Positions 36,713 to 45,140 of a stretch of DNA of 64,000 bases are shown in pieces (within the stretch, counting starts at the first letter, position 1; each line of letters opens with the position of its first letter). The stretch is taken from contig AP019005.1 in the NCBI GenBank assembly GCA_003945285.1, positions 1,564,001 through 1,628,000 on the forward strand, in the 5' to 3' direction. The notes under the pieces are model-generated. The model had not been told where the DNA came from. It was given only the letters and a program-made list of their open reading frames with translations, and ran no database searches. Made by a program: the position numbers and the translations under genes. Origin of the DNA: Hydrogenimonas sp. (GTDB lineage: Bacteria > Campylobacterota > Campylobacteria > Campylobacterales > Hydrogenimonadaceae).

Positions 36713-39700
36713 ATGGGGAGAAAGATTTTTGCACTCGATTTGGGAATCACATCGTTGGGCTACTCTATACTGGAAGAGGTTGAGCAAAACAGCTACCATT
36801 GTATAGACAACAGTGTCATATTACGTGACAGCCCTTTTGATGATAAGGGGAACTCCAAACAGATGATTCGCCGCGCTCATGTAGGTGCGCGCAATCTAAA
36901 TAAAAAGAGAAAATATCGCATCATCAAAGTTGCAAAAACATTGGAAAATTTCGGAGTGCTTGATTTCGGGGAAGCTATGAAAGTTCAAAAAGAGAATCGA
37001 ATCATAAACAAATGGAAGCTCCGTGCCGAAGATGCTTTTTCACGTCCCTTATCCCACGAAGAACTTTTTGCTCTCTTTTCTCATATGGCAAAACACCGCG
37101 GATATAAGTCGATAGCAACCAAAGACCTGATATATGAGCTGGAAGCTGAGCTTGATCTCACCGGTGAACAGAGCAGTTCCGCAAATTTGGATGATGAAAG
37201 CCGTAAAATCTATGGCGCTTTGAATAAATTGGAAAAACTGAAAAAAAGATATCCGTCTGAAACTATAGCCCAAGTCATTCATAGAGCGGTACAAAGCGGT
37301 GAACTGCACTCCTATCGCAATCACGATGACTATGAAAAAATGATTCGCAGAGAAGATATAGAGCGTGAAATCGAGTCTGTTGTACTGCATCAATATAAAC
37401 TCGGAGCCATCGATATACCGGAAGAGAAGATCTCCGAACTCATCGGCGAACTCAATTCGTGTATCACCAAACAGGAGATGCCTACTATAGACGAGTCGCT
37501 TTTCGGAAAGTGCACCTTTTACAAAGATGAGACAGCGGCTCCCAGATATAGCTATCTCTATGACCTATACCGCCTCTACAAAAAGCTGGCAGACCTTCGT
37601 ATCGACGATTACGAAGTGACTAGGAACGACAGGGAACGGATCATAGAATGGGTGGAAGAGAAGATCTCTTCCGGAAAAAGCATCAAAAAGATCACCTACA
37701 GGGATTTGCGTAAAATTCTAGGTCTCTCTCCGGAGCAAAAGATATTTGGGCAGGATGATGAACAGATCATTAAGGGCAAAAAAGAGCCACGCACCTTCCT
37801 GCCCTTTTTCTTTCTCGCAGATATTAAAAAATTTAAAGATCTCTTCTCCAGTATCCAGCGGCATCCAGACTCCCGGCAGATCTTTCGCCGGATAGCGGAT
37901 ATCCTTCAGCGTTCCAAGACTCCCCGGGAGGCTCTGGATCGACTTCGGATTTTGATGGCGGATGAAGGAATCGAAGCACCAGACCGAGAGCTTCTCGAGC
38001 TCTTCAAAAACAAAAAGGCAGGCACTCAGGAACTCTCTCACCGTTTTATATGTGAAGCACTGCCTCTTTTCCTGGAGGGGTATGACGAAAAAGAGATTCA
38101 GAAGCTTCTCGGCTTCACTGATACCGAGGATTACAGCCGCTACCCCAAATCTCTTCGTCATCTGCATCTTGGCGAAGGCAACCTTTTCGAAAAAGAGGAG
38201 GGTGTCATTAACAACCATGCCGTCAAATCACTTGCTTCCTGGGCACTTGGTATCACCGCCGATCTAAGCTGGCGTTACGGACCATTCGATGAGATCATTC
38301 TGGAGACCACCAGGGACGCTCTTCCCGAAAAGATTCGCAAACAGATCGAAAAGGCAATGGGTGAACGAGAGAAAATACTGGAAAAGATAATAGAGAAGTA
38401 CAAGAAAGAGTTTCCCTTCATCGATAAACGCCTCGCAAGAAAGATCCGGCTATGGGAGCATCAAAAAGGGCTAGATCTCTACTCCGGCGATATGATCAAC
38501 CTCACTCAGCTCCTCGACGGCAGTGCCGATATCGAACACATAGTCCCCAAGAGCCTTGGAGGTCTAAGCGCCGACTACAACACTGTCGTCGCACTCAAAA
38601 ACACCAACGCGGCGAAAGGCAACCGACTCCCCGGTGACTGGCTCGCCGGCAATTCCGACTATCGCAAACGGGTCGAGATGCTCTTTGAAAAAGGTCTTAT
38701 AGACTGGAAAAAGTGCAAAAACCTTCTCGCCGTATCCCTCGATGAAATCTACACTGAAAATATCCACAGTAAAGGCATCCGCGCCACCAGCTATCTCGAA
38801 GCGCTGGTGGCCCGGCTCCTCAAGCGCTACTACCCCTTCCCCGATCCGGAACTGAGAAAGAACGGCTCAGGAGTCAGGATGATTCCCGGCAAGGTCACCA
38901 GCAAAACCAGATCTCTTCTTGGAATCAAATCCAAAAGCCGCGAAACCAGCTTCCACCATGCCGAAGACGCCCTGATTCTATCCACCCTTACCAGAGGCTG
39001 GCAAAACCGCCTTCATCGGATGCTGCGGGAGAATTACGGCAAAAGCGAAGCGGAACTCAAAGAGATTTGGAAAAAATATACTCCCCATATCGATGGACTC
39101 ACGCTGGCTGATTATATCGACGAGGCTTTCAACCGCTTTATGTCCAAAGGGGAAGATAGTCTCTTCTACCGTGATATGTTCGGCGGTATCCGCAGCGTCT
39201 CCTACTGGGTAAACAAAAAGCCGCTCTCAGCCTCTTCCCACAAGGAGAGTGTCTACTCCTCCAGACACGACGTCCCCACCCTTCGCAAAAATATCCTCAA
39301 AGCCTTCGACGAGCTCAATGTCCAAAAAAACCGCCATAAACTTACGGCTGAAGAGTTCATGAAGCTATACGACAAAAAGATTCGTCAGAAGCTTTGGCTC
39401 CACCACATCGGCAACACCAACGACGAGAGCTACCGTGCCGTGGAGTCCCGCGCGGCCCGAATCGCCCAAACCCTCACCCGTTATCAACTCATGGATGCAA
39501 AAGGCGACAAGGAGATCGACGAGGAGTTTAAGCAAACACTCAAAGAACTGGTCGAATCTCCCATCGAGGTCAATGGCAAGCAGCTGAGGAAAATGCGTTT
39601 CTATACAAATGAAAGAGTATTTCAAATTAATCGGGGCGCTGTTGTATCAGACAAAAATATGATAGGTGTTCAAATCACCAAAGGCCGCAAAAAAAAGATC

Positions 39701-40102
39701 ATCATCCGCCGCATGGATGTCAATAACGCTATAGAGCTTCAAAAAGAGAAATCAAGTATGCTCTGCTACCTCAACGAAACGCTTTTTATTTTCAATAAAA
39801 GCGGATTAGTACATTACGGCTGTTTACGAAGTTATCTGGAAAACAAGCAAGGCGCAAAACTCATCGCCTTATTCAATCCCCGTTTTCCGGCCAATCCAAA
39901 AGCACAACCCCTGAAATTTTCTGACAATAATCAAATCAAACAGGTGAGCATCGGCAGCGCTACCGGTGTCATCAAAGCACACCTTGATCTAGACGGCCGT
40001 GTGAAGAGCTTCGAAGTCTTCGGTATGCTTCCCGAAGGTGCCGTGGGGTGGTTCAAAAAGGAGTCTGGCTATGGCAGCCTGGAAGACGATCCGCATCACT
40101 AA
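36713..40102 (+). CDS. cas9: Compact type II-C Cas9 endonuclease
   Basis: 1129 residues from ATG (AAAAGG about 8 nt upstream; a GTG two codons earlier is possible). RuvC-I FALDLGITSLGYS with D9, bridge-helix region HVGARNLNKKRKYRI, RuvC-II EIILETTRD with E531, HNH ADIEHIVPKSLGG with H609, and RuvC-III FHHAEDALIL with H749 and D752 are all intact, so an active nuclease is expected. From memory the sequence strongly resembles the 1132-residue Nitratifractor salsuginis Cas9, with near-identical stretches around HNH and RuvC-III. It cuts DNA guided by crRNA and tracrRNA. The first half looks more A+T-rich than the surrounding chromosome. The stop overlaps cas1 by 32 nt. Confidence 0.97.
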   Translation: MGRKIFALDLGITSLGYSILEEVEQNSYHCIDNSVILRDSPFDDKGNSKQMIRRAHVGARNLNKKRKYRIIKVAKTLENFGVLDFGEAMKVQKENRIINKWKLRAEDAFSRPLSHEELFALFSHMAKHRGYKSIATKDLIYELEAELDLTGEQSSSANLDDESRKIYGALNKLEKLKKRYPSETIAQVIHRAVQSGELHSYRNHDDYEKMIRREDIEREIESVVLHQYKLGAIDIPEEKISELIGELNSCITKQEMPTIDESLFGKCTFYKDETAAPRYSYLYDLYRLYKKLADLRIDDYEVTRNDRERIIEWVEEKISSGKSIKKITYRDLRKILGLSPEQKIFGQDDEQIIKGKKEPRTFLPFFFLADIKKFKDLFSSIQRHPDSRQIFRRIADILQRSKTPREALDRLRILMADEGIEAPDRELLELFKNKKAGTQELSHRFICEALPLFLEGYDEKEIQKLLGFTDTEDYSRYPKSLRHLHLGEGNLFEKEEGVINNHAVKSLASWALGITADLSWRYGPFDEIILETTRDALPEKIRKQIEKAMGEREKILEKIIEKYKKEFPFIDKRLARKIRLWEHQKGLDLYSGDMINLTQLLDGSADIEHIVPKSLGGLSADYNTVVALKNTNAAKGNRLPGDWLAGNSDYRKRVEMLFEKGLIDWKKCKNLLAVSLDEIYTENIHSKGIRATSYLEALVARLLKRYYPFPDPELRKNGSGVRMIPGKVTSKTRSLLGIKSKSRETSFHHAEDALILSTLTRGWQNRLHRMLRENYGKSEAELKEIWKKYTPHIDGLTLADYIDEAFNRFMSKGEDSLFYRDMFGGIRSVSYWVNKKPLSASSHKESVYSSRHDVPTLRKNILKAFDELNVQKNRHKLTAEEFMKLYDKKIRQKLWLHHIGNTNDESYRAVESRAARIAQTLTRYQLMDAKGDKEIDEEFKQTLKELVESPIEVNGKQLRKMRFYTNERVFQINRGAVVSDKNMIGVQITKGRKKKIIIRRMDVNNAIELQKEKSSMLCYLNETLFIFNKSGLVHYGCLRSYLENKQGAKLIALFNPRFPANPKAQPLKFSDNNQIKQVSIGSATGVIKAHLDLDGRVKSFEVFGMLPEGAVGWFKKESGYGSLEDDPHH

Positions 40103-40985
40103 GCCCTGCCGGCTCAGTATAGAGAACGGAAATCTCGTCGTCGAAGATGAGACCATGAGGGTCAAGCTCTCACTCCCCGATACCGACAGTATCATCTTCG
40201 AGGGTGACCGCTTCACCATCAGCGCCAAAGTCCTGGCCGCCCTGAGCAGGCACAAAGTCGCCACTCTATTCTGCGACGAATACTACATGCCCACTGCCAT
40301 TCTCCACCCCTATCACCAGAGCTCTCTGGCCACCAAAACTCTCAAGGCACAGCTCTCGATGCCAGATGAACTCCGCGACCGGATCTGGCAAGAGATAGTC
40401 CGCGTCAAGATTCTCAACCAGTCTTCCGTACTCCGCAACTTCTCCAAGATGTACACCAAACTCGAAACCTATGCCGACCATATCCGCCCCGGCGACCCCT
40501 ACCGTGCCGAGGCCAAAAGCGCGCGACTCTACTGGAAGGAGCTGTTTACGGATCTCAAGAGGGAAGCCGACTCGCTCGATGTGCGCAACCAGGCCCTCAA
40601 CTACGCCTATGCCATTCTGCGCAGCCTCGTCACCCGCGACCTCAGCGCTGCAGGTTTCCTTCCGGCACTAGGTCTCTGTCACGACAATCGCTACAACGCT
40701 TTCAACCTCAGCGACGATCTCATGGAGCCTTTTAGGCCCATTGTCGACGCGGCGCTCTATTTTCTCCTGCAACGTTACGAAGAGGAGCAGCTGAACCCGG
40801 AGTTTAAAAAAGCCATCATCTCCATCTTCGACAGCGAATACGTGGTCTATGAAGCGGGGCTTTCGGCCATTCGTACCGTCTCAACCAGATATATTCATGG
40901 CTTCAAAGCCACGGTAAAAAGCGCAAATATAGAGAGTCTACACTTTCCCACTATCGACTTCAAGGCACTTCGTGAGTGCTTTTAG
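40071..40985 (+). CDS. cas1: Type II-C Cas1 integrase
   Basis: 304 residues. The start is fixed by AAGGAG 7 nt before ATG 40071, inside the end of cas9. Integrase residues are recognisable: a glutamate in SARLYWKELF, histidine and aspartate in GLCHDNRYNAFNLSDDLMEP. Together with Cas2 it inserts new spacers. The overlap with cas9 and cas2 indicates one polycistronic message. Confidence 0.95.
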   Translation: MAAWKTIRITKPCRLSIENGNLVVEDETMRVKLSLPDTDSIIFEGDRFTISAKVLAALSRHKVATLFCDEYYMPTAILHPYHQSSLATKTLKAQLSMPDELRDRIWQEIVRVKILNQSSVLRNFSKMYTKLETYADHIRPGDPYRAEAKSARLYWKELFTDLKREADSLDVRNQALNYAYAILRSLVTRDLSAAGFLPALGLCHDNRYNAFNLSDDLMEPFRPIVDAALYFLLQRYEEEQLNPEFKKAIISIFDSEYVVYEAGLSAIRTVSTRYIHGFKATVKSANIESLHFPTIDFKALRECF

Positions 40986-41304
40986 AATCATGTGGCTTGT
41001 AGTAATGTTCGATCTACCCACCCAAACAAAAAAGGAGCGCAAGCGATATAGGTGGTTTGTCAATTTTCTGGACAAAGAAGCTTATATTCGCCTGCAGTAT
41101 TCCGTATACGCCAAAGTTTTCAACTCGCTTGAATCGGCCAATTACGGTAAGAAAAGGCTCAAAGAGTTTCTCGACATCAATGTCAAGAAAGGCAATGTAC
41201 GAATCATTCTATTCACTGACAGCCAATTTGGGAAAATGGAGATAATCGTCGGAGAATCCACCCCTCAGCAAGAGCAGGCAGAGCGCTCACTCTTCGATTT
41301 TTAA
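40972..41304 (+). CDS. cas2: Cas2 spacer-acquisition subunit
   Basis: 110 residues from GTG 40972 with AAGG 6 nt upstream, overlapping the cas1 end by 14 nt. An ATG at 40990 is an alternative. Ferredoxin-like fold with the conserved aspartate in VVMFDLPT and RWFVNFLDKEAYIRLQYSVY. It forms the structural core of the Cas1-Cas2 complex. No csn2 or cas4 is present, confirming subtype II-C. Confidence 0.95.
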   Translation: MSAFRIMWLVVMFDLPTQTKKERKRYRWFVNFLDKEAYIRLQYSVYAKVFNSLESANYGKKRLKEFLDINVKKGNVRIILFTDSQFGKMEIIVGESTPQQEQAERSLFDF

Positions 41305-41315
41305 TGTTGAGCAGC

Positions 41316-41340
41316 AAAAAAGCCTGTCCGAAAACAGGCT
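41316..41340 (-). terminator. tracrRNA terminator
   Basis: Stem AGCCTGT/ACAGGCT closed by TTTTCGG-type loop bases and followed by six Ts on the minus strand. In the other direction it also follows the cas2 stop by 11 nt. Confidence 0.85.
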
Positions 41341-41409
41341 CTAAAATGGAACTGTCGTAACAGTTCTTGATTTTAAGACCCCTCAAAAAATCCCTGACCT
41401 GTTACAACA
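41316..41409 (-). ncRNA. tracrRNA
   Basis: On the minus strand, the anti-repeat (41408-41370) is complementary to the CRISPR repeat with a small internal bulge (TTTTTT versus the repeat's AAAA region). A perfect 7-bp hairpin GAACTGT/ACAGTTC with a TACG loop follows. The RNA ends in a terminator hairpin AGCCTGT/ACAGGCT and a T6 run at 41340-41316. The promoter at 41444-41416 places the 5' end at about 41409, right at the anti-repeat. The RNA should pair with crRNA and be bound by Cas9. About 94 nt. Confidence 0.92.
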
Positions 41410-41415
41410 AAATCT

Positions 41416-41444
41416 ATTTTACAACAAATCAGATCTGTTTTCAA
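41416..41444 (-). promoter_or_regulatory. tracrRNA promoter
   Basis: Minus strand TTGAAA (41444-41439), exactly 17 nt, TAAAAT (41421-41416). This predicts transcription from about 41409. Confidence 0.8.
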
Positions 41445-41480
41445 GTTTTTGTTTTTATAAAACTGAGAAATTTTTTAGCG

Positions 41481-42242
41481 GTTTTAAGACCCCTCAAAAC
41501 CCTGACCTGTTACAATACATTCTTGCTATAATACCCCTATGCCACGGTTTTAAGACCCCTCAAAACCCTGACCTGTTACAATGGTACAATTGTACGGGTT
41601 GAGCTCCAATTTGTTTTAAGACCCCTCAAAACCCTGACCTGTTACAATAGCTTATTTCGATACGTAAGACGTTCATATGTTTTAAGACCCCTCAAAACCC
41701 TGACCTGTTACAATAGCACATATCGTAAGGTATACTGAGCCCCCGTTTTAAGACCCCTCAAAACCCTGACCTGTTACAATCTGATCTTCGGAAAAGCGGA
41801 AGTGTTCGGTGTTTTAAGACCCCTCAAAACCCTGACCTGTTACAATCTGATCTTCGGAAAAGCGGAAGTGTTCGGTGTTTTAAGACCCCTCAAAACCCTG
41901 ACCTGTTACAATGAAACCGGGACTGGAAGAGCTAGGCTGGTTGTTTTAAGACCCCTCAAAACCCTGACCTGTTACAATGAAGGGTAAAAAGAAAGCTGGG
42001 AAGCCTATGTTTTAAGACCCCTCAAAACCCTGACCTGTTACAATGACTCATTGTTTAACCTTCCCGGCTGCAATGTTTTAAGACCCCTCAAAACCCTGAC
42101 CTGTTACAATTGCCGCCACTGAGAAAACACCGTGAAATATGTTTTAAGACCCCTCAAAACCCTGACCTGTTACAATAGGGCTAAAGGCGGCTAAAAACTT
42201 CCTCTTGTTTTAAGACCCCTCAAAACCCTGACCTGTTACAAT
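41481..42242 (+). CRISPR. Type II-C CRISPR array, 12 repeats and 11 spacers
   Basis: Twelve identical 36-bp repeats (first GTTTTAAGACCCC, last CCTGACCTGTTACAAT) start at 41481, 41547, 41613, 41679, 41745, 41811, 41877, 41943, 42009, 42075, 42141 and 42207. All spacers are 30 nt. Spacers 5 (41781-41810) and 6 (41847-41876) are identical. The repeat 3' end TGTTACAAT is an extended -10 box, so each repeat should drive the following spacer on the plus strand. The tracrRNA anti-repeat orientation independently says the plus strand is the crRNA strand. Confidence 0.98.
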
Positions 42243-42305
42243 TTCATTAATGTCTACGAGTATTTTCAGGCTTCTGTTCCAACCTAAGCCCGTGGCCGCC
42301 GCTTC

Positions 42306-44192
42306 TCAAAGCACCTCTACATCGCATCCGAGTCTCTCTATTTTAGCTCTTAGCTCTTCACTCTCTACGTTTTCTATATAGAGAAGGCTTTCAACGCTTT
42401 TTACAAGCAGCATGAGCGACTCTCTGAAGGAGTCGCTCATATCGAGAAAACGGGTAGCCCCCATTTTCAGGTAGAGAGGTTGTACGGTTTTGAGTAGTTC
42501 GAGCATCTTTTCGTCGGCATCGAAGCCTGAGATTCCTACATCAACCCCGCCTCTTTTGAGTTTTTGAACGAGCCTCTCCACGGTCCGGGTCTCATACTTC
42601 AGTATGTCGTTTTGCGCCAGCTCCGCTACAAGCCCCCTGCCGCAGGAGTCCAGCCTCTTTGCCGACTCAAGAAGGCGGTCCATCTCGTGGGTGGTATCGA
42701 GAAAAGAGAGGGTAATTGGAAGAGCCGCTTTTTTGTTGACGAAAGTCCCATCTTCAACCACCCTCTCCAAGGCGTAATGGAGATACCGCTCAAGCAGCCC
42801 CACCGCTCCGAGCATGGGTGCGTATATTTCGTAAGGGACGGTATCACCGTTTTGAAGGGGGAGGTCAAATGTAACCAGGCAGTCGGGCCTGCCCGCTTTT
42901 TCGCCTCCCATCTCTTTGCATACCGGAATGAGCCGCCTTCGATCAAACGCTTCCGACAGCAGTGAACGCCACAGACTCTTTCTGGTCGGGGTTCTCTTTT
43001 CGTACTCAACCGTCTTCACACAATCCCTGTTTTGGCTCCGGGCATCCTCCAGGGCCAGATCTACGGAGGCCAGAAGCTCTTCGAGACTCTTCTCTTTTCC
43101 GTAGTGCACGACCGCGACACAGACGTAGAGTATCTCTTTTACTTCATCGTAACCGTCAACTATCTCCCTGGCCTCCGCCAAAGCTCTGTCTGCCGCCTCT
43201 TTCGCTTTGTCGGAGGCGACTCCGGGCAGTAGATAGAGGGCTTCAATCCCGCTCAGTCTGACAGCTACGCTCTCTTCCCGGCCGTTTACGGTTTCCGCCC
43301 CTTTGAGGGCGATCTCCCTGAATATTCCGTCTACCACATCGTAGCCCACGATACTGTTCGCACTCTTGGTACCGCAGAGTCTCATTACGACTACGGCACC
43401 GTTGTCTAGATTGTGCCCCCCATTTATATACTCTTCATACTTTATGATGAAGTATCGCCTGTTGAAGAGAGAGGTGAGCCTGTCTCTATACTCCAGCTCC
43501 GCGTTTTTTCGTGTGAGCTGAAGGAGACGGTCGTGCATCTGCTCCATACTTCCGACCAGTCTGTTCATCACTTCCGTTACACTATCTATCTCCGCGATGG
43601 AAGATCTCTCTTCATTGACGCTGAAACGGTTCCGCAAAACTCCTTCCGCCTGTATACGCAGCTTTTTGATCGGCTCAAGAAGAGAGCGTACCAGCAGGGC
43701 TATGAGCGCTATTCCGGCTATACCCAGCACCAAAAAGAGTCCGATCAGCTTCAAAAAGAGGCTGTAGAGATACTCTTCGGCCAAAGAGGTGTCGGAGGTG
43801 ACCTCAAGTATACCGAGAGGTTTCCAGCCGGCAGAGACCTGGGCGGCGGCTTTCGGAGCTTTCAGGGCCGCGACGGTGAGGAACCACTTCGGAACCGCGC
43901 TGCTGCGCTCCTTCGTTTTCACGAAGAGAGATCTGCCTCTCATATCTTTCAACTCTATCTTCCTGAAATATCCCGTATCGAACACCGCATCGGCTATGGT
44001 GGAGAGCTTTACCACATCTCCCCCGCTTTGGGACATGGAGACGGCCAGGGTTGCCGATCCGTTTACTGCTTTTGCGTAGAGCTCATCCTGCACATACTCT
44101 TTCGACTCTGAAAAGTTTATAGCAAGCACCAGCGCAAGGATTGTAAGAAAAAAGAGTGAAAACATCAGTGTCATCTTTTTGAAAAGTGTCAT
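42306..44192 (-). CDS. lapD: LapD-like c-di-GMP receptor with degenerate GGDEF and EAL domains
   Basis: 628 residues from ATG with AGGAG upstream. TM1 (about 8-26), the LapD/MoxY periplasmic domain (about 27-150), TM2 (about 150-172), HAMP, a GGDEF-like domain whose active motif is replaced (RLSGIEALYLLP), and an EAL-like domain without the EAL signature. Such proteins bind c-di-GMP inside and sequester the periplasmic protease LapG outside. It overlaps the LapG gene upstream by 4 nt. It ends 63 nt from the CRISPR array and is convergent with it. Confidence 0.85.
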   Translation of the reverse strand: MTLFKKMTLMFSLFFLTILALVLAINFSESKEYVQDELYAKAVNGSATLAVSMSQSGGDVVKLSTIADAVFDTGYFRKIELKDMRGRSLFVKTKERSSAVPKWFLTVAALKAPKAAAQVSAGWKPLGILEVTSDTSLAEEYLYSLFLKLIGLFLVLGIAGIALIALLVRSLLEPIKKLRIQAEGVLRNRFSVNEERSSIAEIDSVTEVMNRLVGSMEQMHDRLLQLTRKNAELEYRDRLTSLFNRRYFIIKYEEYINGGHNLDNGAVVVMRLCGTKSANSIVGYDVVDGIFREIALKGAETVNGREESVAVRLSGIEALYLLPGVASDKAKEAADRALAEAREIVDGYDEVKEILYVCVAVVHYGKEKSLEELLASVDLALEDARSQNRDCVKTVEYEKRTPTRKSLWRSLLSEAFDRRRLIPVCKEMGGEKAGRPDCLVTFDLPLQNGDTVPYEIYAPMLGAVGLLERYLHYALERVVEDGTFVNKKAALPITLSFLDTTHEMDRLLESAKRLDSCGRGLVAELAQNDILKYETRTVERLVQKLKRGGVDVGISGFDADEKMLELLKTVQPLYLKMGATRFLDMSDSFRESLMLLVKSVESLLYIENVESEELRAKIERLGCDVEVL

Positions 44193-44818
44193 AGCGGCTC
44201 CTTCTTTATTCGTTCGATCAGGTCGTCCCATTTAAGCTTTACCATGCTGTTTTTATCCCCCAGTCCCTCTACCGATCGGTCCTTGAATCTCTGCAGAAGC
44301 TCACCGTTGAACGTATATACCGGTATTATATCTTTGCGTTCGGATGCGCGGAATATTTTTAGGTTCAGACTGTCCAGTACCAGAGGGTCCGACTCCGGTG
44401 TTTCAAAATATGCCAGGACCATATGGGGCAGTTTGTACCCTTTGACCCTGACATACACGAAGTAGAGCCTCTTCGTATCTATGCCGAGTTTTTTGAGTGT
44501 GAAGTATTTGGCTATTACATAATCTTCACAATCCCCCCTGCCTCTCAAAAGAAACTCATACGGGGTTGCCCAGTAATCCTTTTTTCCCCATACGGTTATG
44601 TCACCGGCGTATCTTACCCCGTTCCAGAAGTCATTTACTTCGATAAGGAGTTTTCGTTCGGGAAGATCTTTTGCGGAGTCTAGAAACTTGTAGTAGTATC
44701 TGAATCTGTCGGCGGTGGAATGGCCGTATTCGCGCTCTATCTTTTTCAACCTCTTCTCTACGGCCGACGAGGCCGCGGCGATAGCGGTTATATACAAAAC
44801 GGAGAGAAGCGCCGTCAT
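44189..44818 (-). CDS. lapG: LapG-like periplasmic cysteine protease (BTLCP family)
   Basis: 209 residues as called. A hydrophobic export signal is followed by the protease core with catalytic C in RGRGDCEDYVIAKY, H in LPHMVLAYF and D in LVLDSLNLK. In Pseudomonas, LapG cleaves large surface adhesins when LapD is not bound to c-di-GMP. The operon partner here is LapD. The start is unsettled: the ATG (or the GTG one codon earlier) lacks a ribosome-binding site and sits in a 12-bp hairpin. The frame stays open upstream to an ATA at 44863 with GAGG ahead of it, which would give a signal peptide with a normal basic start. Confidence 0.85.
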   Translation of the reverse strand: MTALLSVLYITAIAAASSAVEKRLKKIEREYGHSTADRFRYYYKFLDSAKDLPERKLLIEVNDFWNGVRYAGDITVWGKKDYWATPYEFLLRGRGDCEDYVIAKYFTLKKLGIDTKRLYFVYVRVKGYKLPHMVLAYFETPESDPLVLDSLNLKIFRASERKDIIPVYTFNGELLQRFKDRSVEGLGDKNSMVKLKWDDLIERIKKEPL

Positions 44819-44839
44819 CACAGTGAAGACGGCGCTTCT
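44805..44839 (-). promoter_or_regulatory. 12-bp hairpin enclosing the lapG start codon
   Basis: Perfect stem AGAAGCGCCGTC/GACGGCGCTTCT with an 11-nt loop. The A and T of the lapG ATG are the last loop bases and the G opens the stem. A second short hairpin AAGAGAG/CTCTCTT lies at 44843-44857. Confidence 0.65.
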
Positions 44840-45140
44840 TTCAAGAGAGCCTCTCTTAAGTATGGCTTATATCCTCTCTATTTTTCAGAACCGTCGGAAT
44901 CGGTCATATCTATACACCCTGCAAAGCCGACTTGAAACAGTCGGCGGCACAACCCTTTTCCGGACCGACCCATATCTTTACTTGTCTCTACATTTTCGGC
45001 TAATGCCGCACCGCAACCTTAAAATAACGATATTATACCGCTATACATATGCCGAAAACAAACTCTCCCGGAACTTTTTCGCCAGCCATATTTCGGTAGA
45101 CTCTTTTCTTTTTTGCAGATACGGCAGCCGATAAGATAAA
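44840..45140. other. Leader and promoter region of lapG-lapD
   Basis: No gene seen. A minus-strand TATAAT at 45037-45032 would give a leader of more than 150 nt. The leader contains a hairpin GCCGAC/GTCGGC with an 8-nt loop (44926-44945) plus the two hairpins near the lapG start. No known c-di-GMP aptamer motif is recognisable. Confidence 0.4.

Noticed and set aside
35966-42305. Direct repeat of the tRNA-Ser 3' end at the far side of the CRISPR locus (attachment site)
   Set aside because: No copy of the tRNA tail was found around 42243-42306, so integrase-mediated insertion is not supported.
44840-45140. c-di-GMP riboswitch in the lapG leader
   Set aside because: A GCCGAC/GTCGGC hairpin with nearby GCAAAGCC bases looked tempting, but the remaining conserved helices of known aptamers are missing.
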